Below are positions 1 to 11,512 of a stretch of DNA of 64,000 nucleotides, piece after piece. A model generated the notes under the pieces. The model had not been told where the DNA came from and did no database searches. It saw nothing but the letters and a program-made list of their open reading frames with translations. Location: contig JAUKTV010000001.1 in assembly GCA_030549205.1 (NCBI GenBank), positions 1,922,001 to 1,986,000 of the forward strand, in the 5' to 3' direction. Position 1 is the first letter of the stretch. Every line of letters starts with the position of its first letter. This DNA comes from Apiosordaria backusii. Its lineage: Eukaryota; Ascomycota; Sordariomycetes; Sordariales; Lasiosphaeriaceae. A program made the position numbers and the translations under genes.

Positions 1-2136
1 AACAACCAACACGCCGACCAGGTATCCGGTAGTGTAGCTTCTCAGAACCCTTGGGAAGGATGTTGATGGCTTGGAAGCGTCCGCGTGGGGAGCCGTAGAG
101 CTGTCAGCCAGTGGTTTGTTTCGAGGGGCGTCCGGTAGTGGTCAGTGACAGAGGGGGAGAAGAGTGCCGTGCGCTTCAAGGCAGCACTTGCTGGGGAGGA
201 GACCAAGAGAGGCGTGTCGTGCTGCGGGAAGCCAGGGTCTTGGAAAGGCGTCTTTCCCAACAGGGGATAGACCAAACCGTCCAACGGACCTGCAGGTGCT
301 GCTGCTGCTGCTGCACAGTAATAATTCGAATCCTACGCCCAAGGGCCTTAGTTTTTGTAATGCTGTCCCAAGATTACCCTCTGCACATGACGGTGATGGC
401 CTGTCTGTTGGAGACGCACCGAGAGTAACTACATGGCGAAGGCGAGATTGGACCGGCCTGCTGTGAGCCCTCCCCCCCTCTCGATATTTCTGGATAAGGC
501 TGACAATACTGATGTCAAAAAAGTTTCCATCCCGCACACACCCAATGCGCGTGTTTTGTCTCGGGCCAGTAAGATGATGGCGACGACGCCCCTCACTGCC
601 GATAAACTGCATGGCCATGAAGTCGGCGCTTAAAACGTCGTTAGGGGCTTCTGGGCTCGCGCTCCCAGCAAGTCAGGGCGCGCCATTCTTGACCCCTCCC
701 CTGCTCCGAGCTCCTCGGGATGAGGGGCAGCTCTCTTGGCCAATAGGATAACTGGCGGATTTCCTCGATCACCACTTGTTCCCAGCCAGCTGGGAAGTGA
801 GCTTCAACTGTTTCGTTTGGCTTTGTAGTGATCATGGCCAATGGCACTTTGGCACGCAAGCACAGACGAGATCTCGGCCGAGTGGTCACTGATGTTCTTT
901 GTGGTACCACATGGCCCAGGTATGACAAGCCCAGTTCAACGAGCATCATCATCGAGGCCGAAGACTTGCCCTCAATCGCTCCCAGTACAATACGACCACC
1001 CTTCCGTAATGAAGTTGGTAGGACAGGCCCCCAAGGCCGCCATCTCAAGTTTCGGAGCACGTTGGACCAAAAGGTGACAAGTGTTCACCCAACCTAAAGC
1101 TCGGTCAATTCGGCATGGAATTTGCAAACGAGTGGGGGGATCTGCGAGGGCATCGTCCGCATAGGCACAGTGTGTCGTTACCTCGTCTTGCCGGAAAGAT
1201 ACTGGCCTGCTTACTGTGTACAGATGGCGATGGTATTGAAGCACATTATGCTTCAGAAGCGGTGAATCAATCTCGGCACAGAAACGCGTGATGAAGCTTT
1301 CGCAAAGGCATGATGCCGTCTGAATTATAAAGTTCCGATCTGGGCCGCAAGGTAGCCGCCCACACAAGGCCAACAGAAAGGAACACCCACCACGGACAAC
1401 AGGGGCCGGACCGTGTGTGGCGGTCAAGCGATTCCGACTGTTTGGGTCCCGAGACTTGTTTTTGGCGCTAGTGGAGGATCATGAATTGCGCGCTTCTCAT
1501 TGGAGCAAAGCTTCAATCAGAACACTGGGATGGAAACTCATCATGGAATATCTCTAAAATGCCCGTCTAGAGAATGCAGAGTGCCTGTATCAAATACTAT
1601 CAAGTTTGCCTGTGGAGCAAGTCCCTTGATTAAGCTGTTAATCATTCTCAACTAGAGCCAAGATAAATTGGCGTGCAGTGAACTCCAGCGACTACAGCTC
1701 ATGGAGAGACTCGACCTTCGTTTTCACTGTCAGCGGGCACGAGAGCGGAGTGTGAAATTGGGTGAGATACTTACTGACGGGTGAGTTTGGTTTGGTGATT
1801 ACTAGGTTATCGACAAGACCGTGATTGAACAGGGATTCAAAGATAAATTCAAACAACTAAATACTAGGTAATCTGGACCAGAATTGGTAGGGCAGGCAAG
1901 TAGATAGTTGTAGAATTTATCGGCCTGATGTTCCTTATTGAGCTAAATCCTAGTAGGTCTAATGGGTGCCCAGTCAAAATAATGTTGAATTGGTTTGAAT
2001 GGACAAAGTCCGAACCGTACGCTACCTTACTACTACCCCCATCTCCAGTCCCGGACTTCCAAAAGCTACCTAATATTTGATCCAACTACTTGTGTTGCCA
2101 TCTCACCACCCAGAGGTGTTGATCCCACCCACAGCC
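1..2136. other. Gene-poor left flank
   Basis: No gene can be supported here. Overlapping open frames occur on both strands but none carries a recognisable motif, a convincing splice structure or a signal peptide. A short trinucleotide run, six copies of TGC, lies at 297-314. On the minus strand, the first ~105 bases are open in one frame and end in a hydrophobic stretch that runs off the window edge; it could be an exon of a gene to the left, but there is no start or clear acceptor, so I do not call it. Confidence 0.5.
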
Positions 2137-2824
2137 TTACATATTGGTGCAAATGGGACTACCCACAAGCTCACGAGCAAAGACGAAGTCATAGTTGCTC
2201 CACGAGTAGTAGTGCACCCAGCCCGTCTTCCACCAGCCGACGTTGTTATCTAGATGCCCATTGAAAAGGTCGACAAGATTCCCAGGCTCGGCACGAGCAA
2301 AGGCTGATAGAGTAAAAGGTTTCTGTTAGTCTTACTCCTCACGACAGAGTATCAGGACACGTACGGTAGTAGTTGCATCCAGCGAGCGTAGCCTGTCCCG
2401 ACGTAGCGTACATGATGCTACGAGCCCCAACCTTGTTTCCGGCGGTGAAATAGTTGCGCCATGCGGTGGTGCAGGCGTTGTAATCCTACCGACATTTTGG
2501 TTAGCGTATCCAGCCCCAAATCACCATCCCTTGGGAGTATTGCGAATAGAGATTATACCGCGTGGTTCGGGAATGTCTTGCCCGATCCTCCCCACCCGTT
2601 TATGCTCTGCCTGCGGCCTAACTTGCCGCCGTTCTGATGCAGGGCACGCTTTTCGAGGGGCTCGCCAATGGTGGCGAGAGCGGCCGGATCAACCTCTGGG
2701 TGGTCGAGTTGCCCGACTCGTCAAAAGTGACGATGTAGAAGCCATCCGGAGTGCCCTCGGGAATCACATAACCAACAGCAGTGGCAAGGAGGGGAAGGAA
2801 AGCGAGCAGAGCCTTGAACTGCAT
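2137..2824 (-). pseudogene. Small secreted protein gene with a one-base frameshift
   Basis: Not a family I recognise. The first codons (MQFKALLAFLPLLATAVG) form a clear signal peptide. Exon 1 (2559-2824) continues with acidic, Thr-rich sequence and then changes frame near 2698-2700. In the shifted frame it reads on through a GEPLEKR segment, a dibasic Kex2-type cleavage motif. Two good introns follow on the minus strand: 2486-2558 (donor GTATAA, GCTAAC branch, acceptor TAG) and 2304-2364 (donor GTACGT, ACTAAC branch, acceptor CAG). The mature part contains CTTAWRNYF, GCNYY and a Trp/Tyr-rich tail ending ICTNM, with three cysteines. Exon lengths sum to 554 nt, one short of a multiple of three, so one missing base would give a 184-residue protein. 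A 38-nt GTCACT..CAG intron would also restore frame but is implausibly short. Real pseudogene versus base-call error is unresolved. Confidence 0.6.
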
Positions 2825-2960
2825 TGTGATGGCCTACTTGGTGGATTGGGAAAACAAAGAATTGAAGTGGTGATGTTGACTGATGGTTCGGGACGATGCT
2901 GGGCTTGATGAGGATGGTGAGGAGGATAGAGGCTGTCATGAAAGCCGGAGGAGGGGACTA

Positions 2961-2967
2961 TTATATA
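2961..2967 (-). promoter_or_regulatory. TATA box of the secreted-protein gene
   Basis: On the minus strand the sequence reads TATATAA, about 137 nt upstream of the ATG at 2824. The spacing fits a fungal TATA promoter with a ~100-nt leader. Confidence 0.45.
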
Positions 2968-3034
2968 GACTTTTCCTCTCTAACAAAATGTGCTTATGGC
3001 TTCCAGAATTTGACTTGGCGATACTCTACGGATG

Positions 3035-3125
3035 AATAACGGACGAGAATAACGGACGAGAATAACGGACGAGAATAACGGACGAGAATAACGGACGAGA
3101 ATAACGGACGAGAATAACGGACGAA
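3035..3125. repeat. 13-bp minisatellite, seven copies
   Basis: The unit AATAACGGACGAG is repeated head to tail seven times. Six copies are identical and the last differs at its final base. It lies just upstream of the secreted-protein gene's TATA box. Near-identity of copies points to recent expansion by slippage or unequal exchange. Confidence 0.9.
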
Positions 3126-4020
3126 AATCCCAACAGACCACCAGGCAGCTACATTAAAGGTCTGCCGAGCCGGACTTGAGAGAGAATCTACGATATCATG
3201 CAAAGCCTAGTACGATACACGACGCCACGACTTTCTCATGACACACCGAATTGCCTATCCAGACCCCTGACCAAAATCACCAACTGAACCGTAAACCGAC
3301 GAAGACAACTCAGCCATCAAGCAGCGCAGGGGTTGGATAGCCTCCAAGACTCCTAAGAAGAGACTCGGTCCCCGAACGACGGAATTCACCCTTGAGCGGT
3401 GGTGGTAGGAGTGAAGTCGTTCACGATATCACGAGGTCGGCCGAATGAAACTCGCATCAGCTTCTCTCTTCAGATCTCTCATCTCCACCAACAGCCTCCG
3501 CGCTTGGGCTTGCTTTTCCCTCCCAAGTTCTACAAAGTGATTGAGAGTAACCGCAGTGCTCGTGTTGGCGTCATGTTCAAGGTGATGATGATGCTGAATT
3601 TAGGGATTCCGTCAGCAAGCAAACCGGATGTCGTTCAGACACAACCACATGTATTATTGCTGCCCAGCACTGCACGTCGAATGCGACTCCATAATGCCCA
3701 GGGCCACTCCATTCTCTTGCTTGCATACACTAGGTATGCAGTTGGTCGTCGGCCCATGTCCTGCCGCAATAAATATCGCTTCCTGGCCGAGTCATGCCTC
3801 GAAGTCCTCCGACCGCAGCATTGGTTGTTTTGTCGACCCTGCAAAACGACGCCGACGCTTTTGCATCCAAATCAAATCAACCTTGACGCCTCATCCCCGT
3901 AGTAAAACAGATCTTTCCTGCCCATAAACACAATACGTCGGGCTAAATGACCCTTTGCTGCCTGTATAACCGACCTATGACGCCGGAAAAAGATGCATCT
4001 GAACGTTGTTGTCTGTCCGT
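3126..4020. other. Intergenic, no gene seen
   Basis: Between the minisatellite and the 3' end of RPB10. Several short open frames overlap on both strands, but they have no motif, splice signals or conserved look. Nothing is supported apart from the probable 3' untranslated region of RPB10 next to 4020. Confidence 0.4.
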
Positions 4021-4337
4021 CTAGAGTCTGTCGGGTTGATTGGGGTTCGCCATGCTGAGCTTCTTGCTGTTGCGACCATCAGGAGTGTACCTGGAACGAA
4101 CGCGTTAGCCGAGTCTTTCCACCAAAGGGTGCGCATAGAACGAAACCCGTACTTCAGGAGTTTTTCAATCAGGTCAACGTGGGTCATGACCATGCGACGG
4201 CAGCAGTAGCGCTTGCAACCAAGTTCGTCGAGGGCATCTCCATCCGTCATCCCCCTGTCCTCGATCAAGACGACAAACTTTTCCCAGAGGTCGCCCACGA
4301 CCTTGCCACAGGAGAAGCAGCGAATTGGAATAATCAT
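4021..4337 (-). CDS. RPB10: RNA polymerases I, II and III subunit RPABC5 (Rpb10)
   Basis: Shared small subunit of nuclear RNA polymerases I, II and III; it binds one structural zinc and helps assemble the large-subunit core. Exon 1 is 4153-4337 and exon 2 is 4021-4090; the intron 4091-4152 has donor GTACGG, branch GCTAAC and acceptor CAG. The joined product has 84 residues, against about 70 in yeast. All family marks are present: start MIIPIRCFSCGKVVGD with zinc ligands Cys7 and Cys10, the CKRYCCRRM motif giving Cys45 and Cys46, then the THVDLIEKLLKY helix. Unspliced translation would instead run into unrelated sequence after LLKY, which supports the intron. The C-terminal ~15 residues (RNSKKLSMANPNQPDRL) are a fungal-type extension. 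It is transcribed away from UTP17, with 437 bp between the two starts. Confidence 0.95.
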
Positions 4338-4585
4338 TTTGTCGGGGTGTAGATAGATGCGCGACGAATCTAGTGTCGATTGAGAAGGGGGACTCGGTAG
4401 CCTACTTCGGAAGCTGAGAAGGTGCTGTGGGAGAAAGTTGGTGTTTATGTGGGAGGCTGGTAAAGAGGCGTCGGTCAATGACTTGGGTTGAAAATGGATG
4501 GATGCGTTGAAGTTGTCGCGACGCCTGCCGAAAGCTTAGAAAGTTGCCGCAAATCTTTGTCTCAAGGGACAGGGATTGGTCCATG

Positions 4586-4600
4586 CTTATCGCTGATAAG
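4586..4600. promoter_or_regulatory. Palindromic GATA site pair in a divergent promoter
   Basis: CTTATC, three bases, then GATAAG: two GATA-factor core sites as a perfect inverted repeat. It lies 249 bp from the RPB10 start and 175 bp from the UTP17 start. An AAAATTT element, resembling the yeast RRPE ribosome-biogenesis motif, lies at 4638-4644. Function is inferred, not shown. Confidence 0.4.
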
Positions 4601-4774
4601 AAACTGGCCCCACTGTAACTTTTTCTGCGACTCCGCCAAAATTTCTTCCGCGTAGTTGCAATTGGCGAACTGGCCGTGCGAAGCTTGGGCTGTTTGATTT
4701 CTCGACACTACAGCATTGAGCTCGCAGAGTTGCCCTCAGAAAAGGTCAGACGTCAACTGCGGCCATACCACACA

Positions 4775-7707
4775 ATGCGATCAAAATCAGACACCAACGG
4801 CGACACCGCCTCGTTGAAAAAGCGGAAACGTGAACCGAAAGACGACTCGGCCCAGTCGCAGCAGAAGAAGCACCGTCGCAAAGCAAAACAGGACCAGGAG
4901 GCCGCAGTGAACGGGGAAGGAGCCCATCAGACAAGGAATACAAATAACACAAGCCTCCAGCCAACAAATGGACATTCAGAGCTGTCAGGTGTATCATCAC
5001 AGTCACAATGGAAGGTCCAGTCCCCAATGGGCGGCCGGATGCTAAACATTGATCCCATCTTTTCCCCAGACGAGAAGTAAGAACACCAGGGCAGCTACTC
5101 GAAGATCACAGGCTAACATGCTTAGGTTTCTCATAATTACATACAATACTTCGATCCAAGTATTCTCAACCGAAAGCTCTCTGCCGATTCGCCGTATTCC
5201 TCTCCCATTGACGAAGACAGATGACGAGAACACAACTTCGCCGGCGCATATCGTGGCCACCTCGCTGTCCATGACCTCTAAGGAGTACATTTGGGTCGCA
5301 TGTTCTGATGGCCGCATATGGAACATCAATTGGAGATTGGGCTCTGGATCCGACACCCCTTTCGTTGTCAATTCCAACAAGCTCGTTGATATGTCTGTCG
5401 ATGCAATCGAGATTGGCAACTCCAAGATCGATGTACTTCTCGTTCTTCAGAAGACTGCCCCCACGGCTGCACAAATCACTGCCTACACAAGGGAGAGCCT
5501 ATTAGAAGGGAAGGAGGGACTGCTTCTCCACAGTTTTGACGAAAGTCCCCAAGTGCTTCGGTTTGCTGCTGGTGGAAGACTGATCGTTGCCGCAGCAAAG
5601 ACGGCACTGCACATTGGCAAACTGAAGGTGAATAAGATTACTTCTCTCGACGCGTTACAATTCGACTTCCACTCGTTCGACCTCCCCGATATCATCAGCT
5701 GTCTGGATGTCCGTCCTACGTGGAAAGAAAAGAAACTCAGCCGGGCCGACGTGGTAGTTGGCTGTGCCCGGGGTGCCATCTACTTGTACAACGATATACT
5801 GTCTGGGCTTTCAGATCGGTCATTGCAGCCCAGAAAGCTTCATTGGCATAGGAGGGCAGTGCATAGTATCAAATGGTCTAAAGATGGTGAGTACTGCGTA
5901 TTTCCAAAAACGCAATGACAGATGCTAACTGATACCAGGAAACTACCTCATCTCTGGTGGTGCCGAAACCGTTTTGGTGCTTTGGCAGATCGACGCCGGC
6001 CAGAGGGAGACTCTTCCGCATCTGTCAGCTACCATTGAGAACATCACCGTTTCACCACGGGGCTCATCATATGCCATCCACCTCGACGACAACTCCACCA
6101 TGGTTCTGTCGACCGCTGAGATGAAACCGACCATGTTTGTTTCCGGCATTCAGTCTCTTGTGCTAGAAGAGACACCCTCCAAGGAGTGTTTGGTTCGTCG
6201 TGTCTGGCGGTCGGCTGATGAAATCTCGGCACCCGTCGTAGCCACATCCAACCCAAGTAATCCGTCTCAGATGTTTTTATGTGTTGGAAATGGGCAGCAG
6301 GCTACACAGGGATCCGGAACGACTGTCTCTGCTCCCCTCGTTCAAGTCTTTGATCTCTCTTCATTTCAAGGCGTTGCCAAGCACGCGATTGCGCGCACCA
6401 ACACAACAGAGGCCAATATTACGAGAGACGGCGTACCAATCATGGAGCCGACGGCCACAAGCCTCTCCTTCTCGCAAGACGGAAAATGGTTGGCTTCGGT
6501 CGACGAGTGGCAACCCCCTGAAAGGGATACCACCCCATTCTTGACTGGGTCAAAGACTACCGCCGAGGCTGCTCGGCAAAGGAGAGAAATCTATCTCAAG
6601 TTCTGGGAAGTCCATGAGGATAACTCCCTTGAGCTGGTGACCAGGGTCAATGAGGCTCATCACACAGATCTGCCTCAGGCGATCTTCGATGTTGCCAGTG
6701 ACCCAATTGCTTCTCGATTTGCAACCATCGGAAACGATGGGGTGGTTCGGTTTTGGTCGACCCAATACCGCGTGCGAGATGGTCTTGCAGTGAAGGGGCA
6801 CGACGGAGAACCACTTCGCAGCTGGCATTGCTCTCGTGTTGTCAGGCTGCCTGTGCGTGAGAAACAAGAAGATACTATTGGGGAAACTAGAAAGGTATTT
6901 CACAGCGGTGCAGTCGCCTACTCGGAAGATGGGTCGATCCTCTTTGCCGCCTACCGGGTTTCGACTGAAGGGCTTGTTGTTGCCATCGACACACAAACTG
7001 GTACGATCCGGGATGTTATCTCGGGCATAATCAGGGGAGAGGTCCGCAGTATACAATCTATGGGTTCATGCTTGATCTTGTTATCCGAGGACATCGCCGT
7101 CTACGACACAGTATCGGACGAGCTTCTTTACAGCTACAAACTCAAGGACGCCTCTCTCGCTGCGAAACGCCTCACTCAGTTGGCCATCAATCACCAGTCA
7201 CGGACCTTTGCCCTTACCGCGCCTATTCCGAACCCTCATCAAGAGAAGCTCAAGAAGGGCGTCAGATCAGAGCTGACCGTCTTCTCGCTTGAAGAGCAGG
7301 AGCCACAACTGGTGCAGTCATTCCCACATCTGATCACATCGGTATTAGCTGTCCCGGGATCCTCTGGCTTCGTGGTAGTTGATTCGGCGGCTCAGATCTG
7401 GGCAGTGACCGACGCTGTTGAGCAGCCACTTATCCTCAAGTCTATGGATGACCTGAGCATAGCAGATGACGCAGCCGAAACGCAGCCCGCAAAGGATGCC
7501 TTAGTTTTGCAGGAGGAGGAACTTAGCGACGAAGAAATGGAGGATGCTGATCAGATGGAGGTTGATGACGACGACCATGCAGCCGTTGTGGCCCAACAGC
7601 ACGTGGTCCAAACCTTCAACGTTGCACCGTCATTCGCGTTCGCGCCTGTTGACGGCAGCTTCTCTCAACTGGCGGCGATGTGGTGTGCAAAGCCCGCTTT
7701 GTCTTAG
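4775..7707 (+). CDS. UTP17: U3 snoRNP / t-UTP WD40 protein UTP17 (Nan1, WDR75-like)
   Basis: Subunit of the t-UTP part of the small-subunit processome, which works on nascent 35S pre-rRNA in the nucleolus. Three exons: 4775-5076, 5126-5886 and 5939-7707. Introns: 5077-5125 (donor GTAAGA, branch GCTAAC) and 5887-5938 (donor GTGAGT, branch GCTAAC). The product has 943 residues, near the usual family size. A lysine-rich head with SLKKRKREPK looks like a nuclear/nucleolar signal. WD40-like repeats follow throughout, for example WVACSDGRIWNINW, LISGGAETVLVLWQID and FATIGNDGVVRFWS. The tail is strongly acidic (EEELSDEEMEDADQMEVDDDD). An ATG at 4676 is in frame, but 4775 is chosen because the lysine-rich head begins there. 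The assignment rests on overall architecture and remembered family similarity, so another nucleolar WD40 protein is possible but less likely. Confidence 0.85.
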
Positions 7708-8348
7708 AGCTTTCAGTATTCAAGTTTGAGGACAGGACTTCTAAAGCACGACACAAGCCTCTATCCAAGACAGCTCGTGCCCTTCAAGCCAAAATTTATC
7801 TCATTAAGAGGTTGGAGAGGGGTAGTAAAACTGGCTTGAACACTCAATCAGAGGTTATAATATATCCGGCTGGGATCCACGGTAGGGACTCATCCGTAAG
7901 CGGGAGTGATGGGCGCGGAACGCCCGGGAGCTGGACCAAGCCGGTCCGAACATGGAAGCATCAAAGGAAGAAATGGGTATGGCGTGCCGTTGGAGAAAGG
8001 GGGTAACCCGGGCTTTGTGACCCGCAGCCCCGCGGTGTCGGGATGGACTGCGGGGCAAGGTATGGAGTAGAGCCGATGTTGACCGATTACGCCATTTTGA
8101 GGGTGATGGGAAATATGACATGACATCGGACAGATGGTAAGGAAGCTAGAGAGATATAAGTGTAGCTGTACATTGCATCCGATTGGATCTGAAGATACCC
8201 TCTCGATACATTCATTCTGTAGGCGTAGTCTATATAAGCCGTCTACTCACCATTGAGTGTTGTCCCTCTTTTCTCGCCACTTTTGTTCATTTCCTTTTTA
8301 CTGGTGGTATACACACTCTCTCACAGATCACCGTAATCCTCAGTCAAC
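7708..8348. other. Intergenic: UTP17 3' end and oxygenase promoter
   Basis: No gene seen. A TATA box (TATATAA, 8231-8237) lies 112 nt before the oxygenase ATG at 8349, followed by the pyrimidine-rich leader common before fungal starts. Confidence 0.5.
8231..8237 (+). promoter_or_regulatory. TATA box of the 2OG oxygenase gene
   Basis: TATATAA, 112 nt upstream of the start codon, with CT-rich DNA between it and the ATG. Confidence 0.5.
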
Positions 8349-9601
8349 ATGTCCTTCACCTCCATCCCCATCCTCGACCTGGCGCAAGCCTCAGACCCAG
8401 CGACAAAACCTCAGTTCCTGGCTGAGCTGCGCCATGCACTCATGGAAGTCGGGTTCTTGTACCTCAAAAACGTCGGCATCCCAGATGAGCTCTTCCAACA
8501 AGTCATCCGTGAAGGCAAGGCCTTTTTTGACATTCCCGAAGAAGAAAAGTATGTTCCCTCCGCCCCCCTTTTCCCATCTCTTCATACTAACTCTGCGATC
8601 TCAGACTCAAAATCGAAATGAAAAATGCCCCCTCCTTCCTAGGCTACTCCCGCCTCTCTGCAGAGATCACTGCCGGGGAAATCGATCACAGGGAACAAAT
8701 CGACCTCTCCACCGACCACCCCCTCCCCGGCCCATCCGCACCCCTCTACGACAACCTCCTCGCGCCCAACCAATGGCCCTCCCCGGCCGTCCTCCCCAAC
8801 TTTAGACCAATTTTTACGGAATACATGAAGCGCATGGGGGATATATCAATCTCCTTCACCTCCCTCATCGCCGAGGCTATCGACCTCCCCGCGGATGCCT
8901 TCAACAAGTACTTTGACGGTCCTGGGTTCGGCGGGCGGCAGGATCAAAACCAGCAGCACAAGCTCAAGATTGTGAAGTACCCTGATGTGGCTACCTTGGG
9001 AAAGGGGAAGGGGAACCAGGGCGTGGGACCGCACAAAGATTCAATGTTGTCGAGTTATTTGCTGCAGGCTAGCCATCACAAAGGGCTGCAGGTGCAGAAT
9101 ATGAAGGGGGAGTGGATTGATTGCCCTCCTATTGACGGGACTCTTGTTGTTGCCATCGGGCAGGGTCTTGAAGCACTTACTCAAGGGGTTTGTGTCTCTA
9201 CCACGCACAGGGTTCTCTCCCCTGAAGCTGGACAAGGGGCGAGGTACTCGATCCCTTTCTTCCAGGGTGTTAGTGGTGACGCAGAGTTTGAAGATTTGGA
9301 AACGGTGGGAGTTGGGCAGGTGAAGGAGGAGATCAAGGAGCTGAGGAGGAAGGTGCTGGAGAGGAACGGGGGCAGGCTGGATGATGTCGAGTTTACGTTT
9401 AGGAAGGGAGGGGTGGCCAAGACGCTGGGGGAGGCGACGTTGAGGAATCGGGTCAAGAGCCATCAGGATGTGGGCGAGATTTGGTACAAGGATATACTGG
9501 AGAGTGTGAGGGCTGAGCAGGCGGCGCTGGCGGGGAAGAAGAGCCCTGTGGAAGGGGCGGTCCCGGTTGTGAGTGAGGGGAAGGCTGTGGAGGCTCATTA
9601 G
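8349..9601 (+). CDS. Isopenicillin-N-synthase-like Fe(II)/2-oxoglutarate oxygenase
   Basis: Soluble non-haem iron oxygenase of the DIOX_N/2OG-FeII_Oxy type; the substrate cannot be told from sequence. Exons 8349-8548 and 8605-9601 are joined across an intron with donor GTATGT, branch ACTAAC and acceptor CAG, giving 398 residues. The N-terminal DIOX_N region starts SIPILDLAQ and includes VGFLYLKNVGIP. The iron triad is His210-x-Asp212 (GPHKDS) and His268 (STTHRV). The 2-oxoglutarate-binding Arg280-x-Ser282 (ARYS) follows at the usual spacing, so the enzyme looks active. The last ~110 residues are charged and Lys/Glu-rich, longer than in a minimal family member. Such enzymes occur in secondary metabolism and gibberellin-type or amino-acid pathways, but no biosynthetic cluster genes are adjacent. 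Confidence 0.88.
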
Positions 9602-10020
9602 GGGGATGGTGTTCATGATAGGTGTGTCTTTTTTTGTGTTGGGGAGTATAGCATAGCCTTGGTTTTCATCATGTTGATTTCAATATCAGGGGTGGAATCA
9701 CTGCTTGACTTTGGTATCAAGTCCGAAAGATGATCCATATCATGCCTCTGTTTTTCTGTGGACGAGCTACGTAGAGAATGCTTGTGACAGTAAAGATCCA
9801 GTCATGCCCATCCAGTTCAAAGAAGTGGCCAATCAAAAACCCGAACAATAACCCGAAAATCAAATCGTTACGCCATTCCGCTGATGCCATCACGCCCGCT
9901 GCGTTTGTCTTCATACGCCTGGCTTAGTCCCATCCGTCCATCCGCCTTACGCCGCCCGCTTCCTGTCTTTTTGTTCGTGCGAAAAATTTCGTGTACAGTC
10001 GTTCAGGGAAGGATCACCTT
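9602..10020. other. Convergent intergenic region
   Basis: 3' ends of the oxygenase (+) and the small zinc-finger gene (-) face each other here. No further gene is supported. Confidence 0.5.
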
Positions 10021-10503
10021 CTACTCCTTGAACTCGGGGAAGCACTGCTCGAACGTGTGTTTCCCGGCGTGCTTCCCGCTGCTCGAGTGCTGCTCAAGCT
10101 GGGGCTTGCGGGAGGTCGAGAGGAATGTCTGCTTGCAGATGTTGCAGATGATGTTCATGGCCTTCTCGTTCTGTTGATTGGTGACTATGTCAGCTTTCTT
10201 ATTTCTGGCCCTGTCCGTAACACAGGCAGACATACGGTCTTGAGCTGAGAAGCAGCCTTGGGGGCAGCGTCCTTTGCGTTGCGGGCACGCTTCTGCGCGG
10301 CCTTGGCTCCCTATTTTGACTTTTTATCAGTTTTCTGCTATGTCATCAAGGTTCAAAGGGCCGCCGGCCGGGCTTTTCATGGCCGAGCGGGCAAGAGATA
10401 GGCAGAACCGGACTCGGAGCGGAAAGGCGGGGTGATGCTTTGGGGGCATGTCGGAGGACGGAGGGGATGCAAGTGAAGATGCACATACGTTACCACCACC
10501 CAT
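10021..10503 (-). CDS. ZNF706 / At2g23090-like small C2H2 zinc-finger protein
   Basis: Three exons on the minus strand: 10489-10503 (only five codons, MGGGN), 10236-10310 and 10021-10170. The introns have donors GTATGT and GTATGT and acceptors TAG and CAG. The product has 79 residues. The N-terminal part (GAKAAQKRARNAKDAA) is the basic 4F5/SERF-like segment typical of this family. A single C2H2 finger follows, from CNICKQTF to the two histidines around SSSGKHAGKH, and the protein ends with the conserved FPEFKE tail. Human ZNF706-type proteins are about 76 residues, so the length fits exactly. The molecular role is poorly known; nucleic-acid or amyloid-modulating functions have been suggested for relatives. 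The tiny first exon is easily missed, but it is required to supply the start and the conserved Gly-rich N-terminus. Confidence 0.88.
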
Positions 10504-11512
10504 ATTGTCGGTTTAGTTTTCTTTTGCGGGTAAAGATTAAGGTGACGGTCTTAGAAGTGCTCCTTTACGGAAGTACGGTGAAGGCTACGAAGTCTGTTTT
10601 TTTTTTCTTTGCTGTCAGCGGGTAAAAGTGGCGCGAAGAGGAAAGTCTTTGGAGTTCCAGCCAGCGGCGACAAGTCCCGCCGCCAATTTTTGACTGGAGC
10701 CTGCCTCGTGGTTGGAGTGGGCTGAATTGATTGGATGCACGGGCCAGTCTGTTGTCATGCAGCTGCCAACGGCCCAGTTGACGGGCAACCTAATTGATGA
10801 TTATCACAGGGGTTTAAGTGCTACAGGAAAGAAGACCCTGAGTGAGAGAGGAGTTTTGTGATGCTGCATATTTTCAACGAGAATGAGCTTTTATACTCAG
10901 GTCGAATAAATCCCCTTCATCTTCTCCCTCGGAACCTTTTGAAACAGTTTCGGAACCTCGTTGGACCCTTTGAAGCCTGCTGTTGTCATCAGTTCGGTAG
11001 TGTTAATTGCACCAACACACTCGATGACGCGCTTCCCTTCGCGTCTCATCAATTGACACCGGCACACTTCCTTCTTCCAGAAACATTCCCCTCGCCCGTT
11101 CCTGCATTGGTCTCGTTAATCTTGGATTATCTCCCGCTTAGCCGCCGTTTCGCCAACCCGTACTGAATCCCAGCATCTGTCGTCCGGTGAAGCGCCATCA
11201 TCATCCGACTGGGTGTGATTCTCAATCTCATCGCCATTGGGAACCAAATCTGGAAACCATCTCGTTTGGCCAGCTTGTGTCGTGTTCTTCAACTCACTCA
11301 CTCCAAAAAAAATCTCGGTTGATCTGGCCTTAACTCGGGCGTATCTCTGCTCTTCGCATCGACGAATAACGTATCAACGTATCAACGGCACGAGCTCCCG
11401 AACATCGACCCCGTTCAGATTGAGCCTGGGTGGATCTCACGGATCGCGACCGTTGTTCCTACGATACAACCCTAGCCCGGCATCAAACCCGCAATCTGCA
11501 CCAAGAGCCGCA
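10504..11512. other. Divergent promoter region
   Basis: About 1 kb between the starts of the ZNF706-like gene (-) and the HhH-motif gene (+). No gene seen. Sequence just before 11513 is open upstream in the same frame from 11237, but it lacks coding character. Confidence 0.45.

Noticed and set aside
1..105. Minus-strand open frame ending in a hydrophobic stretch (RVLRSYTTGYLVGVLV)
   Set aside because: It could be an exon of a gene to the left, but there is no start, no clear acceptor and an in-frame stop not far upstream, so it is not called.
295..345. tRNA-like ATTCGAATC sequence after a TGC run
   Set aside because: No acceptor stem, D arm or anticodon arm can be paired around it.
828..1427. 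Overlapping open frames on both strands
   Set aside because: They shadow each other, lack splice signals and motifs, and have composition typical of random DNA.
2777..2814. Possible 38-nt intron in the secreted-protein gene that would restore frame (approximate span)
   Set aside because: Shorter than known fungal introns, donor GTCACT is poor and no branch point is present; the sequence looks coding.
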